Shown here piece by piece: positions 7,045 to 14,479 of a DNA stretch of 33,464 nt. The stretch lies in NCBI GenBank assembly GCA_900766005.1, contig CAAFTU010000022.1, positions 1 to 33,464 of the forward strand, in the 5' to 3' direction. This DNA comes from an uncultured Bacteroides sp. Lineage in GTDB: Bacteria > Bacteroidota > Bacteroidia > Bacteroidales > Bacteroidaceae. The notes under the pieces are model-generated. The model saw only the letters and a program-made list of their open reading frames with translations, did no database searches and was not told the origin of the DNA. A program made the translations under genes and the position numbers. Each line of letters starts with the position of its first letter. Within the stretch, counting starts at the first letter, position 1.

Positions 7045-9141
7045 TTATTTGATACCGTTTCTTTTTAGCAGTGCCTCGATAGTAGGCTCTTGTCCGCGGA
7101 AGCGTTTGTAGAGCACCATCGGATGCTCAGTGCTTCCTTTCGACAATATTTCCTGGCGGAAAGCGCGGGCCACTTCCTGATTGAAGATACCTTTCTCTTT
7201 GAACAGGGAAAAGGCATCGGCATCCAGCACTTCGGCCCATTTGTAGCTGTAGTATCCGGCTGCATAGCCGCCGGCAAAGATGTGTGAGAACTGCGTACTC
7301 ATGCATGCTTCCGGAACGCTCGGCAAGATCTGAGCTTGTTGCCATGCTTCCTTTTCATATGCTTTCACGTCTCCGTCAAAGGGGGCCGTGCGTGTGTACC
7401 AGGCCATGTCCAGCAGTCCGAAGCTCAACTGGCGGAGGCAGGCGTATGCCACATTGAAGTTGGAAGCATCTACCAGTCGCTGAACCAGGGTGTCCGGAAT
7501 AAGTTCTCCCGTCTGATAGTGGCGGGCAAATGTGTTCAGGAAATCTTTTTCAATGGCAAAATTCTCCATAATCTGGGAGGGGAGTTCCACAAAGTCCCAG
7601 TATACATTGGTGCCGCTCAGACTCTGGTAGGTGGAGTTGGCAAACATGCCGTGCAGGCTGTGGCCAAACTCATGGAGAAAAGTTTCCACTTCGCTGAAGG
7701 TGAGCAGTGCCGGCTTGTTTTCGGTAGGTTTGGTGAAGTTCATGACCACCGATACGTGCGGCCGGCTGTTTTCCCCCGTCTTTCTGTCTATCCATTGTTC
7801 TTTGTAGCTGGTCATCCAGGCTCCTGCCCGTTTTCCCGCGCGGGGATGGAAATCGGTGTAGAGCACAGCCAGAAACTGCTGGTCTTTGTCGAACACTTCG
7901 AAGGCCTCCACATCTTTATGATACACCGGGATTTCCGTATTTTTCCGGAATGTGATGCCATACAATTTTTCGGCCAGTCCGAATACACCTTTTTTGACCT
8001 GCTCCAGTTCGAAATAGGGGCGCAGCATCTCTTCATTAATGCTGAATTTTTTATTCTTCAGTTTGTTGGAATAATAGCTCCAGTCCCAGGGCATTACCAC
8101 GAAATCGGCTCCTTCCTCTTCGCGGGCAAGCTGCTGCACTTCCTCATATTCGCTACGGGCAGCAGGAGTGTACGCCTGCAGCAGTTCGTTGAGCAGTTTG
8201 TACACCGACTCGCTGTTTTCTGCCATGCGGTTGACCAGCGTATAGGATGCATAATCCTTGTAGCCCAGCAGTTGGGCGATTCTCATCCGGGTGTTGACTA
8301 TCTCTTTAACAATATCCAGGTTGTTGTATTCATTGGCATGCGTACACTTGGTGTTGTAGGCCATATACAGTTCTTTGCGCAAGCCTCTGTTTTGCGCATA
8401 CGTCATGAACGGAATATAGCTGGGTGCCTGCAGGGTAAAAATCCATCCTTCCTTATTTTCGCTTTTGGCGGTTTCTGCAGCCGATTCCAGTGCAATTTCC
8501 GGCAGCCCGGCAACGTCTGCTTCACTTGTCAGATGCAGCTGGTATTGATTGGTTTCCTTCAGGTTGTTTTCGCTGAAAGTCAGTGTCAGCCGGCTCAGTT
8601 CAGTGGTGAGTTTCCGGTATTCCTCTTTCGCCTCGCCCGAAAGGTTAGCTCCGTGGCGCACAAAGCTATTGTATGCATTGTCCAGCAGTTTGCTTTGTTC
8701 CGGGTTGAGTTCCAGTTTCTCTTTTTGGTCGTATACCTCTTTTACGCGTGCAAACAAACGTTCGTTGAGCGTGATGTTGTTGCTGTGTTCACTCAGCATC
8801 GGCATCAGTTTCTGTGCCAGAGCCTGCAGCTCGTCGCAGGTTTCCGCGCTCAGCATGTTGCCGAACACAGTAGTGGCTTTGTCCAGCAGCTCGCCCGATG
8901 CCTCGTAAGCTTCTATGGTATTGCTGAAAGTAGCTTTTTCGGGATTTTGGATAATCGCTTCAATTTCTTCATTCTGCTGTTTGATGCCTTCCAGAATAGC
9001 CGGTTCGTAATGTTCAATTTTAATTTTGTCAAAAGGAACCGTACCATGTAACGTGGTATACGGACTTAAAAGCGGATTCTGGGCATTCACCATACTGTTC
9101 ATAGTGCACACAATTATCAATAGAATTAGTAATTTTTTCAT
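7045..9141 (-). CDS. M3-family metallopeptidase (dipeptidyl carboxypeptidase / oligopeptidase type)
   Basis: Zinc peptidase of 698 residues that cleaves short peptides. A Sec signal is present at the N-terminus (LLILLIIVCTMNSMVNA, then QNPLL), so it is probably exported to the periplasm. The zinc motif HEFGH occupies residues 490-494, with the third ligand E519 in WDFVELPSQ. Upstream segments (FHPRAGKRAGAW, VMNFTKP) and the downstream FAGGYAAGYYSYKWAEVLDADAF match the Dcp/M3A family. It heads the six-gene minus-strand run. A -7 box lies only 7 bases before the ATG, giving at most a very short 5' leader. Confidence 0.94.
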   Translation of the reverse strand: MKKLLILLIIVCTMNSMVNAQNPLLSPYTTLHGTVPFDKIKIEHYEPAILEGIKQQNEEIEAIIQNPEKATFSNTIEAYEASGELLDKATTVFGNMLSAETCDELQALAQKLMPMLSEHSNNITLNERLFARVKEVYDQKEKLELNPEQSKLLDNAYNSFVRHGANLSGEAKEEYRKLTTELSRLTLTFSENNLKETNQYQLHLTSEADVAGLPEIALESAAETAKSENKEGWIFTLQAPSYIPFMTYAQNRGLRKELYMAYNTKCTHANEYNNLDIVKEIVNTRMRIAQLLGYKDYASYTLVNRMAENSESVYKLLNELLQAYTPAARSEYEEVQQLAREEEGADFVVMPWDWSYYSNKLKNKKFSINEEMLRPYFELEQVKKGVFGLAEKLYGITFRKNTEIPVYHKDVEAFEVFDKDQQFLAVLYTDFHPRAGKRAGAWMTSYKEQWIDRKTGENSRPHVSVVMNFTKPTENKPALLTFSEVETFLHEFGHSLHGMFANSTYQSLSGTNVYWDFVELPSQIMENFAIEKDFLNTFARHYQTGELIPDTLVQRLVDASNFNVAYACLRQLSFGLLDMAWYTRTAPFDGDVKAYEKEAWQQAQILPSVPEACMSTQFSHIFAGGYAAGYYSYKWAEVLDADAFSLFKEKGIFNQEVARAFRQEILSKGSTEHPMVLYKRFRGQEPTIEALLKRNGIK

Positions 9142-9148
9142 ATTATCG

Positions 9149-9156
9149 CAAAACTA
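9149..9156 (-). promoter_or_regulatory. -7 box close to the M3 peptidase start
   Basis: TAGTTTTG on the minus strand matches TAnnTTTG and ends only 7 bases before the ATG at 9141. No clear TTTG is seen at the -33 position. If used, the mRNA would be nearly leaderless. Confidence 0.35.
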
Positions 9157-9218
9157 CTAAATTTGTGTCGTATATAGTAGCTACGTGCGGGCTTTTTAAC
9201 AATAATAAAATGTAAACA

Positions 9219-9252
9219 AAAAAACCGCTGCGGTTTCCCACAGCGGTTTTTT
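9219..9252 (-). terminator. Terminator after GAPDH
   Basis: Stem AAAAAACCGCTG (9219-9230) and CAGCGGTTTTTT (9241-9252) is perfect over 12 pairs with a 10-base loop. It begins 19 bases after the GAPDH stop and is followed on the minus strand by a T-rich run. A-rich and T-rich ends on both sides could make it work in both directions. Confidence 0.85.
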
Positions 9253-9270
9253 ATATTGTTAATCTTCTAA

Positions 9271-10281
9271 TTAAGCGTTAACTGATGCCATGTGAGCGAT
9301 CAAGTCAAGAACTTTGTTAGAGTAACCGATTTCGTTGTCATACCAAGATACAACCTTAACGAAAGTATCAGTCAAAGCGATACCAGCCTTAGCATCGAAG
9401 ATAGATGTACGAGTGTCACCCAAGAAGTCAGAAGAAACAACTGCATCTTCAGTGTAACCCAGAACACCTGCCAATTCGCCTTCTGCAGCTTCCTTCATAG
9501 CAGCGCAGATTTCAGCGTAAGTAGCCGGCTTAGCCAAGTTAACTGTCAAGTCAACTACAGAAACGTCCAAAGTCGGAACACGCATTGACATACCTGTCAA
9601 TTTGCCGTTCAATTCAGGAATTACTTTACCTACAGCCTTAGCAGCACCAGTAGAAGAAGGGATGATGTTGCCAGAAGCAGCACGACCACCTCTCCAGTCT
9701 TTCATAGAAGGACCGTCAACTGTCTTCTGAGTAGCAGTTGTAGAGTGAACTGTAGTCATCAAACCGTCTGTGATACCCCATTTGTCGTTCAAAACCTTAG
9801 CGATAGGAGCCAAACAGTTAGTTGTACAAGAAGCGTTAGATACGAATTGAGTACCTTTCACGTATGTTTTTTCGTTTACACCGCAAACGAACATCGGAGT
9901 GTCATCTTTAGAAGGAGCTGACATTACTACATATTTAGCACCAGCTTCCAAGTGAGCTTGAGCTTTTTCTTTAGTCAAGAACAAACCTGTAGATTCAACT
10001 ACGTATTCAGCGCCGATTTCGTTCCATTTCAAGTCAGCCGGGTTTCTTTCAGCTGTTACGCGGATAGCATTACCGTTAACGATCAATTTGCTGTTTTCTA
10101 CGTCAGCTTCAATTGTACCGTCAAACTGTCCGTGCATAGTGTCATACTTCAGCATGTAAGCCAAGTAATCTACCGGGCAAAGGTCGTTGATACCTACGAT
10201 TTGAATATCGTTTCTTTTTTGAGCTGCGCGGAAAACGAAACGTCCGATACGTCCGAATCCATTAATACCTACTTTAATCAT
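9271..10281 (-). CDS. gap: Glyceraldehyde-3-phosphate dehydrogenase
   Basis: Glycolytic enzyme of 336 residues that oxidises glyceraldehyde 3-phosphate to 1,3-bisphosphoglycerate with NAD. The Rossmann start is VGINGFGRIGR. Asp33 in INDL favours NAD over NADP. The nucleophile Cys152 lies in SNASCTTNCLAP, and the C-terminal WYDNEIGYSNKV segment is intact. The start at 10281 (MIKVGING) is the family start; the open frame continues upstream, but that part is unlike GAPDH and overlaps the divergent mscL gene. Codon choice looks more uniform than in neighbouring genes, as expected for a very highly expressed protein. Confidence 0.97.
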   Translation of the reverse strand: MIKVGINGFGRIGRFVFRAAQKRNDIQIVGINDLCPVDYLAYMLKYDTMHGQFDGTIEADVENSKLIVNGNAIRVTAERNPADLKWNEIGAEYVVESTGLFLTKEKAQAHLEAGAKYVVMSAPSKDDTPMFVCGVNEKTYVKGTQFVSNASCTTNCLAPIAKVLNDKWGITDGLMTTVHSTTATQKTVDGPSMKDWRGGRAASGNIIPSSTGAAKAVGKVIPELNGKLTGMSMRVPTLDVSVVDLTVNLAKPATYAEICAAMKEAAEGELAGVLGYTEDAVVSSDFLGDTRTSIFDAKAGIALTDTFVKVVSWYDNEIGYSNKVLDLIAHMASVNA

Positions 10282-10365
10282 TTTGTTTAAACTTTTAAGG
10301 GTTTTATAATATTTGTTCGAATATCTCTTTTTTATGCATCCGTATGTTTCTTTCCGAATGCGCTG

Positions 10366-10373
10366 CAAAATTA
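10366..10373 (-). promoter_or_regulatory. -7 box for GAPDH
   Basis: TAATTTTG on the minus strand matches TAnnTTTG and sits about 85 bases upstream of the GAPDH start, giving a leader of roughly 80 bases. No TTTG is present at the -33 position. The region is shared with the divergent mscL gene. Confidence 0.45.
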
Positions 10374-10423
10374 CAAAAATGTTTTTATATTCGCATATTA
10401 AATTCACGTTAAATATTAAAAAT

Positions 10424-10873
10424 ATGGGAAAGAGTACTTTTTTGCAGGATTTTAAGGCATTTGCCATGAAAGGTAATGTTATAGACATGGCTGTCGGTGT
10501 GGTAATCGGCGGTGCTTTTGGTAAAATTGTATCTTCATTGGTGGCCAATGTGATTATGCCTCCTATCGGTCTGCTGGTGGGCGGCGTGAATTTCACGGAT
10601 CTGAAATGGGTGTTGAAAGCGGCCGAAGTGGGCGCTGACGGCAAGGAGATTACTCCGGCGGTTACGTTGGGCTACGGGCAGTTTCTACAGGCCACTTTTG
10701 ATTTCCTGATTATCGCGTTTTCCATTTTTTTGTTCATCCGGCTGATTACCCGGTTGACGGCCAAGAAGAAAGAAACTCCAGCAGCTCCTCCGGCACCTCC
10801 TGCTCCTACTAAAGAGGAACTGCTGCTGACTGAAATTCGTGATTTGTTGAAAGAACAGAAAAAACAGGTTTGA
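10424..10873 (+). CDS. mscL: Large-conductance mechanosensitive channel
   Basis: Inner-membrane channel that opens under membrane tension to release solutes during hypo-osmotic shock. The product is 149 residues with the family N-terminus (FLQDFKAFAMKGNVIDMAVGVVIGGAFGKIV, where the first membrane helix begins), a periplasmic loop and a second helix (FLQATFDFLIIAFSIFLFIRLI). The cytoplasmic tail contains a Pro/Ala-rich linker (APPAPPAP) before the terminal amphipathic helix. The start at 10424 was chosen because the in-frame extension to 10313 lies in the promoter region and is unlike MscL. It is divergent from GAPDH and followed by a terminator before guaA. Confidence 0.95.
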   Translation: MGKSTFLQDFKAFAMKGNVIDMAVGVVIGGAFGKIVSSLVANVIMPPIGLLVGGVNFTDLKWVLKAAEVGADGKEITPAVTLGYGQFLQATFDFLIIAFSIFLFIRLITRLTAKKKETPAAPPAPPAPTKEELLLTEIRDLLKEQKKQV

Positions 10874-10879
10874 TAGACA

Positions 10880-10927
10880 GGGGAGACGCTGCTGCTTTTT
10901 TTTTAGTGCGTCCCCCTTATTTTTTTC
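10880..10927 (+). terminator. Terminator after mscL
   Basis: GGGG (10880-10883), a bulged A, and GACGC (10885-10889) pair with GCGTC (10908-10912) and CCCC (10913-10916). A T-rich run follows directly at 10917-10927. It starts 7 bases after the mscL stop. Confidence 0.75.
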
Positions 10928-10958
10928 TTCATTATTATATAGGTTTCATACTTTTTTC

Positions 10959-10966
10959 TACATTTG
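10959..10966 (+). promoter_or_regulatory. -7 box for guaA
   Basis: TACATTTG matches TAnnTTTG and lies 32 bases before the guaA ATG, downstream of the mscL terminator. A correctly spaced TTTG is not obvious. Confidence 0.45.
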
Positions 10967-10998
10967 CAAACCATTTATTTAAAAACCCATACGTTGCT

Positions 10999-12522
10999 AT
11001 GCAGGAAAAAATAATAATTCTTGATTTCGGTTCGCAGACGACGCAACTTATCGGACGTCGTATCCGTGAATTGAATACTTATTGTGAAATTGTTCCTTAC
11101 AACAAATTTCCGAAAGATGACGAGGCTGTCAAGGGTGTAATCTTGTCTGGAAGTCCTTTCTCAGTTTATGACAGCAAAGCTTTTAAAATTGACTTGAGTG
11201 AGATTCGGGGAAAATATCCCATTTTGGGAATCTGCTATGGTGCCCAGTTCTTGTCGTACACCAACGGCGGTAAAGTGGAGCCGGCGGCTACCCGTGAATA
11301 TGGCCGTGCTCATCTGGCTTCTTTCTGCAAGGACAACGTATTGTTCAAAGGCGTTCGTGAACATTCGCAGGTGTGGATGAGTCACGGTGATACCATTACG
11401 GCTATTCCGGACAACTTCGAGAAAATTGCTTCTACCGATAAGGTGGCCATTGCTGCTTATCAGGTGAAAGGTGAACCTATCTGGGGGGTGCAGTTTCATC
11501 CGGAAGTGTATCACAGTGAAGACGGCACGCAGCTGCTGAAGAACTTTGTGGTGGATGTCTGCGGCTGCAAGCAGGACTGGTCTCCGGCATCGTTCATCGA
11601 GAGCACGATTTCAAGCCTGAAGGAACAACTGGGTGATGACAAGGTGGTGCTCGGTCTGAGCGGCGGTGTGGACTCTTCTGTGGCTGCCGTGTTGCTGAAT
11701 AAGGCTATCGGAAAGAATCTGACATGTATTTTCGTGGATCATGGTCTGCTCCGCAAGAACGAATTCAAAAATGTGCTGGCCGATTATGAAGGCTTGGGCT
11801 TGAATGTGGTTGGTGTGGATGCGAGCGAAAAGTTCTTTGCCGAACTGGCCGGGGTGTCTGAACCCGAAAAGAAGCGCAAAATCATCGGTAAGGGCTTTAT
11901 CGATGTGTTTGATCTGGAAGCACATAAGATAAAAGATGTGAAGTGGCTGGCTCAGGGGACTATTTACCCCGACTGCATCGAGTCGTTGTCTATCACGGGT
12001 ACGGTTATCAAGAGCCATCACAACGTGGGTGGTCTTCCTGAAAAGATGAATCTTAAATTGTGCGAGCCGTTGCGTCTGTTGTTTAAAGACGAGGTGCGCA
12101 AGGTGGGCCGTGAGCTGGGTATGCCCGAGCATTTGATTTCCCGTCATCCTTTCCCCGGACCGGGACTGGCTGTGCGTATCTTGGGGGATGTGACTCCGGA
12201 GAAAGTTCGTATCTTGCAGGATGCAGATGATGTATTTATCCAGGGCTTGCGTGAGTGGGGATTGTATGATCAGGTGTGGCAGGCTGGTGTTATTCTGTTG
12301 CCGGTTCAGTCGGTGGGTGTCATGGGCGATGAGCGCACCTACGAGCGTGCCGTTGCTCTGCGTTCCGTAACGTCTACCGATGGCATGACGGCCGACTGGT
12401 CTCGCTTGCCTTATGAGTTTATGGCGAAGATATCAAATGATATTATAAATAAGGTGAAAGGGGTTAACCGTGTAACCTACGATATCAGTTCCAAACCGCC
12501 TGCAACGATTGAGTGGGAATAA
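10999..12522 (+). CDS. guaA: GMP synthase (glutamine-hydrolysing)
   Basis: Makes GMP from XMP, ATP and glutamine. The 507-residue protein has both activities. The N-terminal class I glutaminase has nucleophile Cys79 in GICYGAQ and H167/E169 in VQFHPEV. The ATP-pyrophosphatase domain has the PP-loop SGGVDSS at 221-227. The C-terminal dimerisation/XMP-binding domain ends in SKPPATIEWE. The lid segment SHHNVGGLPE and the PFPGPGLAVR motif are present. The start at 10999 (MQEKIIILDFGSQ) is the family start; upstream in-frame sequence contains the mscL terminator. It is the complete copy: a second paralogue at 28269-29576 lacks the glutaminase site. Confidence 0.96.
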   Translation: MQEKIIILDFGSQTTQLIGRRIRELNTYCEIVPYNKFPKDDEAVKGVILSGSPFSVYDSKAFKIDLSEIRGKYPILGICYGAQFLSYTNGGKVEPAATREYGRAHLASFCKDNVLFKGVREHSQVWMSHGDTITAIPDNFEKIASTDKVAIAAYQVKGEPIWGVQFHPEVYHSEDGTQLLKNFVVDVCGCKQDWSPASFIESTISSLKEQLGDDKVVLGLSGGVDSSVAAVLLNKAIGKNLTCIFVDHGLLRKNEFKNVLADYEGLGLNVVGVDASEKFFAELAGVSEPEKKRKIIGKGFIDVFDLEAHKIKDVKWLAQGTIYPDCIESLSITGTVIKSHHNVGGLPEKMNLKLCEPLRLLFKDEVRKVGRELGMPEHLISRHPFPGPGLAVRILGDVTPEKVRILQDADDVFIQGLREWGLYDQVWQAGVILLPVQSVGVMGDERTYERAVALRSVTSTDGMTADWSRLPYEFMAKISNDIINKVKGVNRVTYDISSKPPATIEWE

Positions 12523-12536
12523 TGAACGATACTAAT

Positions 12537-12567
12537 AAAAAAACTCAGCAAAATGCTGAGTTTTTTT
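12537..12567 (+). terminator. Terminator after guaA
   Basis: AAAAAAACTCAGCA (12537-12550) and TGCTGAGTTTTTTT (12554-12567) pair perfectly over 14 bases with a 3-base AAA loop, 14 bases after the guaA stop. A-run and T-run flank it, so it may also stop transcription from the minus-strand Crp-family gene. Confidence 0.9.
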
Positions 12568-12654
12568 ATGCATTATATTTCAGTATGAGTTGGTGAACTG
12601 AACTTTTCGTGGCTGGCGGATTGTTTATAAGACAGTTACAGTCTGTCATGCTGT

Positions 12655-13323
12655 TTACTCTTCGATAAGTGCCTGCAAATCGGGAATCAGAATTTCTTTG
12701 CGATGCAGTTCAATCAATCCTTCATTTTGCATCTCGTTCAGTTTCCTTGATGTGTTCAGTCTTGTGTTGTCCACATAGCGGGCCAAGTCATCCATCTTGA
12801 TTTTAAAAATCTTTTCTCCTTTCGGCTTTTCACAGTGTTGCACGAAAAACAGGGTGATTTTTTCTTTCAGGTCCTCGGTGGGATGTTCCCATAATTGTGC
12901 ATATAGGTTTTGCGCCCGGTTGCTGACGATGTTCATATAGTTGAGGCGGAATATTTCATATTTGAACAAGTCGTTCAGTATGAAATTTTTGCTGATGTTT
13001 ACTGTGTGGGCTTCGGTATGTGCCATATAAGATGAAGCATATTGGGTCTTCATGCCGAACAATGCTTGAGGCTCAATGACGTAAGGAGCTTCTATCCGTT
13101 CAAAGACAGTGAAGATGTCTCCTCTGGATCTGGTGACAATAGAAATTTCCCCTTTGATCAGAAAACAGAGCTGGTTGCAGGAGTCTCCGCTATCAATAAA
13201 CATTTCTCCTGGTTTGTGCTTGACGAAATGTAATTTTACCTTATCCAATATGTTGGTGAAATCTTCATGGCAAAGACCTTGAAATAAGGGCAGCTGGAGT
13301 AAAGTGTCGAACATCGTTTCCAT
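12655..13323 (-). CDS. Crp/Fnr-family transcriptional regulator
   Basis: A 222-residue regulator with an N-terminal cyclic-nucleotide-binding-like beta-roll (KHKPGEMFIDSGDSCNQLCFLIKGEISIV), a connecting helix and a C-terminal helix-turn-helix (MDDLARYVDNTRLNTSRKLNEMQNEGLIELHRKEILI). The cAMP phosphate-binding signature of E. coli CRP and the cysteines of FNR are not apparent, so the ligand, if any, is unknown. The start at 13323 (METMFDT) begins the family-like sequence; an upstream in-frame ATG at 13422 would cover its own promoter. It is divergent from the MarC-type gene, which is a possible target (inference). Confidence 0.88.
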   Translation of the reverse strand: METMFDTLLQLPLFQGLCHEDFTNILDKVKLHFVKHKPGEMFIDSGDSCNQLCFLIKGEISIVTRSRGDIFTVFERIEAPYVIEPQALFGMKTQYASSYMAHTEAHTVNISKNFILNDLFKYEIFRLNYMNIVSNRAQNLYAQLWEHPTEDLKEKITLFFVQHCEKPKGEKIFKIKMDDLARYVDNTRLNTSRKLNEMQNEGLIELHRKEILIPDLQALIEE

Positions 13324-13348
13324 GTGTTGTAATCTCTTCTTAATTGTA

Positions 13349-13356
13349 CAAAAATA
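13349..13356 (-). promoter_or_regulatory. -7 box for the Crp-family gene
   Basis: TATTTTTG on the minus strand matches TAnnTTTG, 25 bases before the ATG at 13323. No matching -33 TTTG is seen, which would fit a promoter needing an activator or autoregulation. Confidence 0.4.
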
Positions 13357-13411
13357 GGGATAATACGCTATTGAGGTCGTTATCCGACTGTTTCTTTTTG
13401 TTTTTTTATTG

Positions 13412-13440
13412 TTTGAATGCATAAAAATAGATTATATTTG
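13412..13440 (+). promoter_or_regulatory. Promoter of the MarC-family gene
   Basis: TTTG (13412-13415), a 17-base spacer and TATATTTG (13433-13440) give a two-part Bacteroides promoter. A purine-rich AAGGAGG follows and precedes the ATG at 13459, a notably good Shine-Dalgarno for this group. Confidence 0.65.
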
Positions 13441-13458
13441 CAGAAAAAAGGAGGAATT

Positions 13459-14058
13459 ATGTTTCAAGGTTTTGATTGGCAACAGATGGTGAGTGCATTT
13501 ATTGCGCTTTTTGCAGTAATTGATATCATTGGTGCAATACCCATTATCATTAGTTTGAAGGAAAAAGGAAAGGGAGTCAACGCGCTGCAGGCTACTGTCA
13601 TTTCTTTTGTACTGATGCTGACGTTTTTTTATGCCGGGGATATGATTCTTAAACTTTTTAATGTTGATATAGAGTCGTTTGCTGTAGCTGGTTCATTTGT
13701 TATTTTTCTTTTGTCTCTCGAGATGATTCTGGATATTGAAATATTCAAGAATCAAGGGCCTATCAAGGAGGCTACGTTGGTTCCGCTGGTTTTCCCGCTG
13801 CTGGCCGGAGCTGCTTCTTTTACTACCTTGCTGTCTCTGCGTGCAGAATATGCAAGTATTAATATTCTCATTGCTCTTGTCTTGAATATGTTTTGGGTAT
13901 ATTTTGTGGTTACCTATACGAGCCGTGTGGAGCGTTTTTTGGGTAAGGGAGGTATTTATCTCATCCGGAAATTCTTCGGAATTATTTTGCTGGCTATCTC
14001 TGTACGTCTGTTTACAGCCAACATTACGCAGCTGTTGTGCGGACTGCAACAATCCTGA
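13459..14058 (+). CDS. MarC-family integral membrane protein
   Basis: A 199-residue polytopic inner-membrane protein with about six hydrophobic segments. It shows the UPF0056/MarC pattern: FIALFAVIDIIGAIPIIISL at the start, the repeat-like SFVIFLLSLEMILDIEIF in the middle, then LVPLVFPLLAGAASFTTLLSL and a closing helix pair. MarC proteins were once linked to multiple antibiotic resistance, but that role is not supported and the true function is unknown. The start at 13459 follows a strong AAGGAGG ribosome site; the longer frame from 13417 overlaps the promoter. Confidence 0.9.
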   Translation: MFQGFDWQQMVSAFIALFAVIDIIGAIPIIISLKEKGKGVNALQATVISFVLMLTFFYAGDMILKLFNVDIESFAVAGSFVIFLLSLEMILDIEIFKNQGPIKEATLVPLVFPLLAGAASFTTLLSLRAEYASINILIALVLNMFWVYFVVTYTSRVERFLGKGGIYLIRKFFGIILLAISVRLFTANITQLLCGLQQS

Positions 14059-14479
14059 TTTTGTAGTGTTAACACTCAAAATACGAGTGTTGATGGCAGA
14101 AAATATGAGCGTCATTGGATAAGAGATTCTTTTTATTTATTCTGACTCTGCTCTTGTTTGACTTAGGTATTATTTGTGTGAAAAAATATACAAATAATAC
14201 CCAAGCCTTTTTTGTGGTTTCCCTCATATCTTTTCTTATTCCTTTTTTTTTTCAAAAAAACTTTCGTTGTGCTGTTTTTTTGAAAAAAAAGTCTCTGTGG
14301 TAAATATTTGTGTGAAAACTGAAAATAAAAAGCGTTTTTGTTTTTGTTTCTATTGATTATTCGTACATTTGGGCGTTATACCTACTTAATAAGGCGCTAT
14401 GGCCGGATTTTAGGGGTTGTGGCGGAGGAAGTAGGTGTGATTTATGACCAAAAAATTAACCTTTAAATAATGCACAACT
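14059..14479. other. AT-rich intergenic region with leader of the glycogen operon
   Basis: 421 bases without a convincing gene. AACACTC (14071-14077) and GAGTGTT (14085-14091) form a weak hairpin after the MarC-type gene. Long T and A runs with two short inverted A/T blocks occupy 14240-14290. The promoter for the downstream operon is at 14343-14371, followed by a roughly 108-base leader in which ACCTACTT (14380-14387) and AAGTAGGT (14429-14436) can pair. A TTG-started hydrophobic frame at 14115-14303 was judged spurious. Confidence 0.6.
14343..14371 (+). promoter_or_regulatory. Promoter of the glycogen-type operon
   Basis: TTTG (14343-14346), 17 bases, then TACATTTG (14364-14371). The spacing is the same as in the MarC promoter. 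The start codon is 108 bases beyond the -7 box, leaving a long untranslated leader. Confidence 0.65.

Noticed and set aside
7336..9051. 571-residue frame antisense to the M3 peptidase
   Set aside because: It mirrors the peptidase gene and is rich in Phe, His and Gln with no family features.
10282..10644. N-terminal extension of the GAPDH frame
   Set aside because: GAPDH starts at MIKVGINGFG. The extension overlaps mscL on the other strand and the promoter region.
10870..10998. N-terminal extension of the guaA frame
   Set aside because: It contains the mscL terminator and the guaA -7 box; the family start is MQEKIIILDFGSQ.
10928..10998. Purine riboswitch upstream of guaA
   Set aside because: The interval is short and AT-rich, with no three-way junction or conserved loops of a guanine aptamer.
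14115..14303. TTG-started hydrophobic frame of 62 residues downstream of the MarC-type gene
   Set aside because: It is low in complexity, driven by T/A runs, has a rare start codon and no ribosome site, and does not resemble a known small membrane protein.
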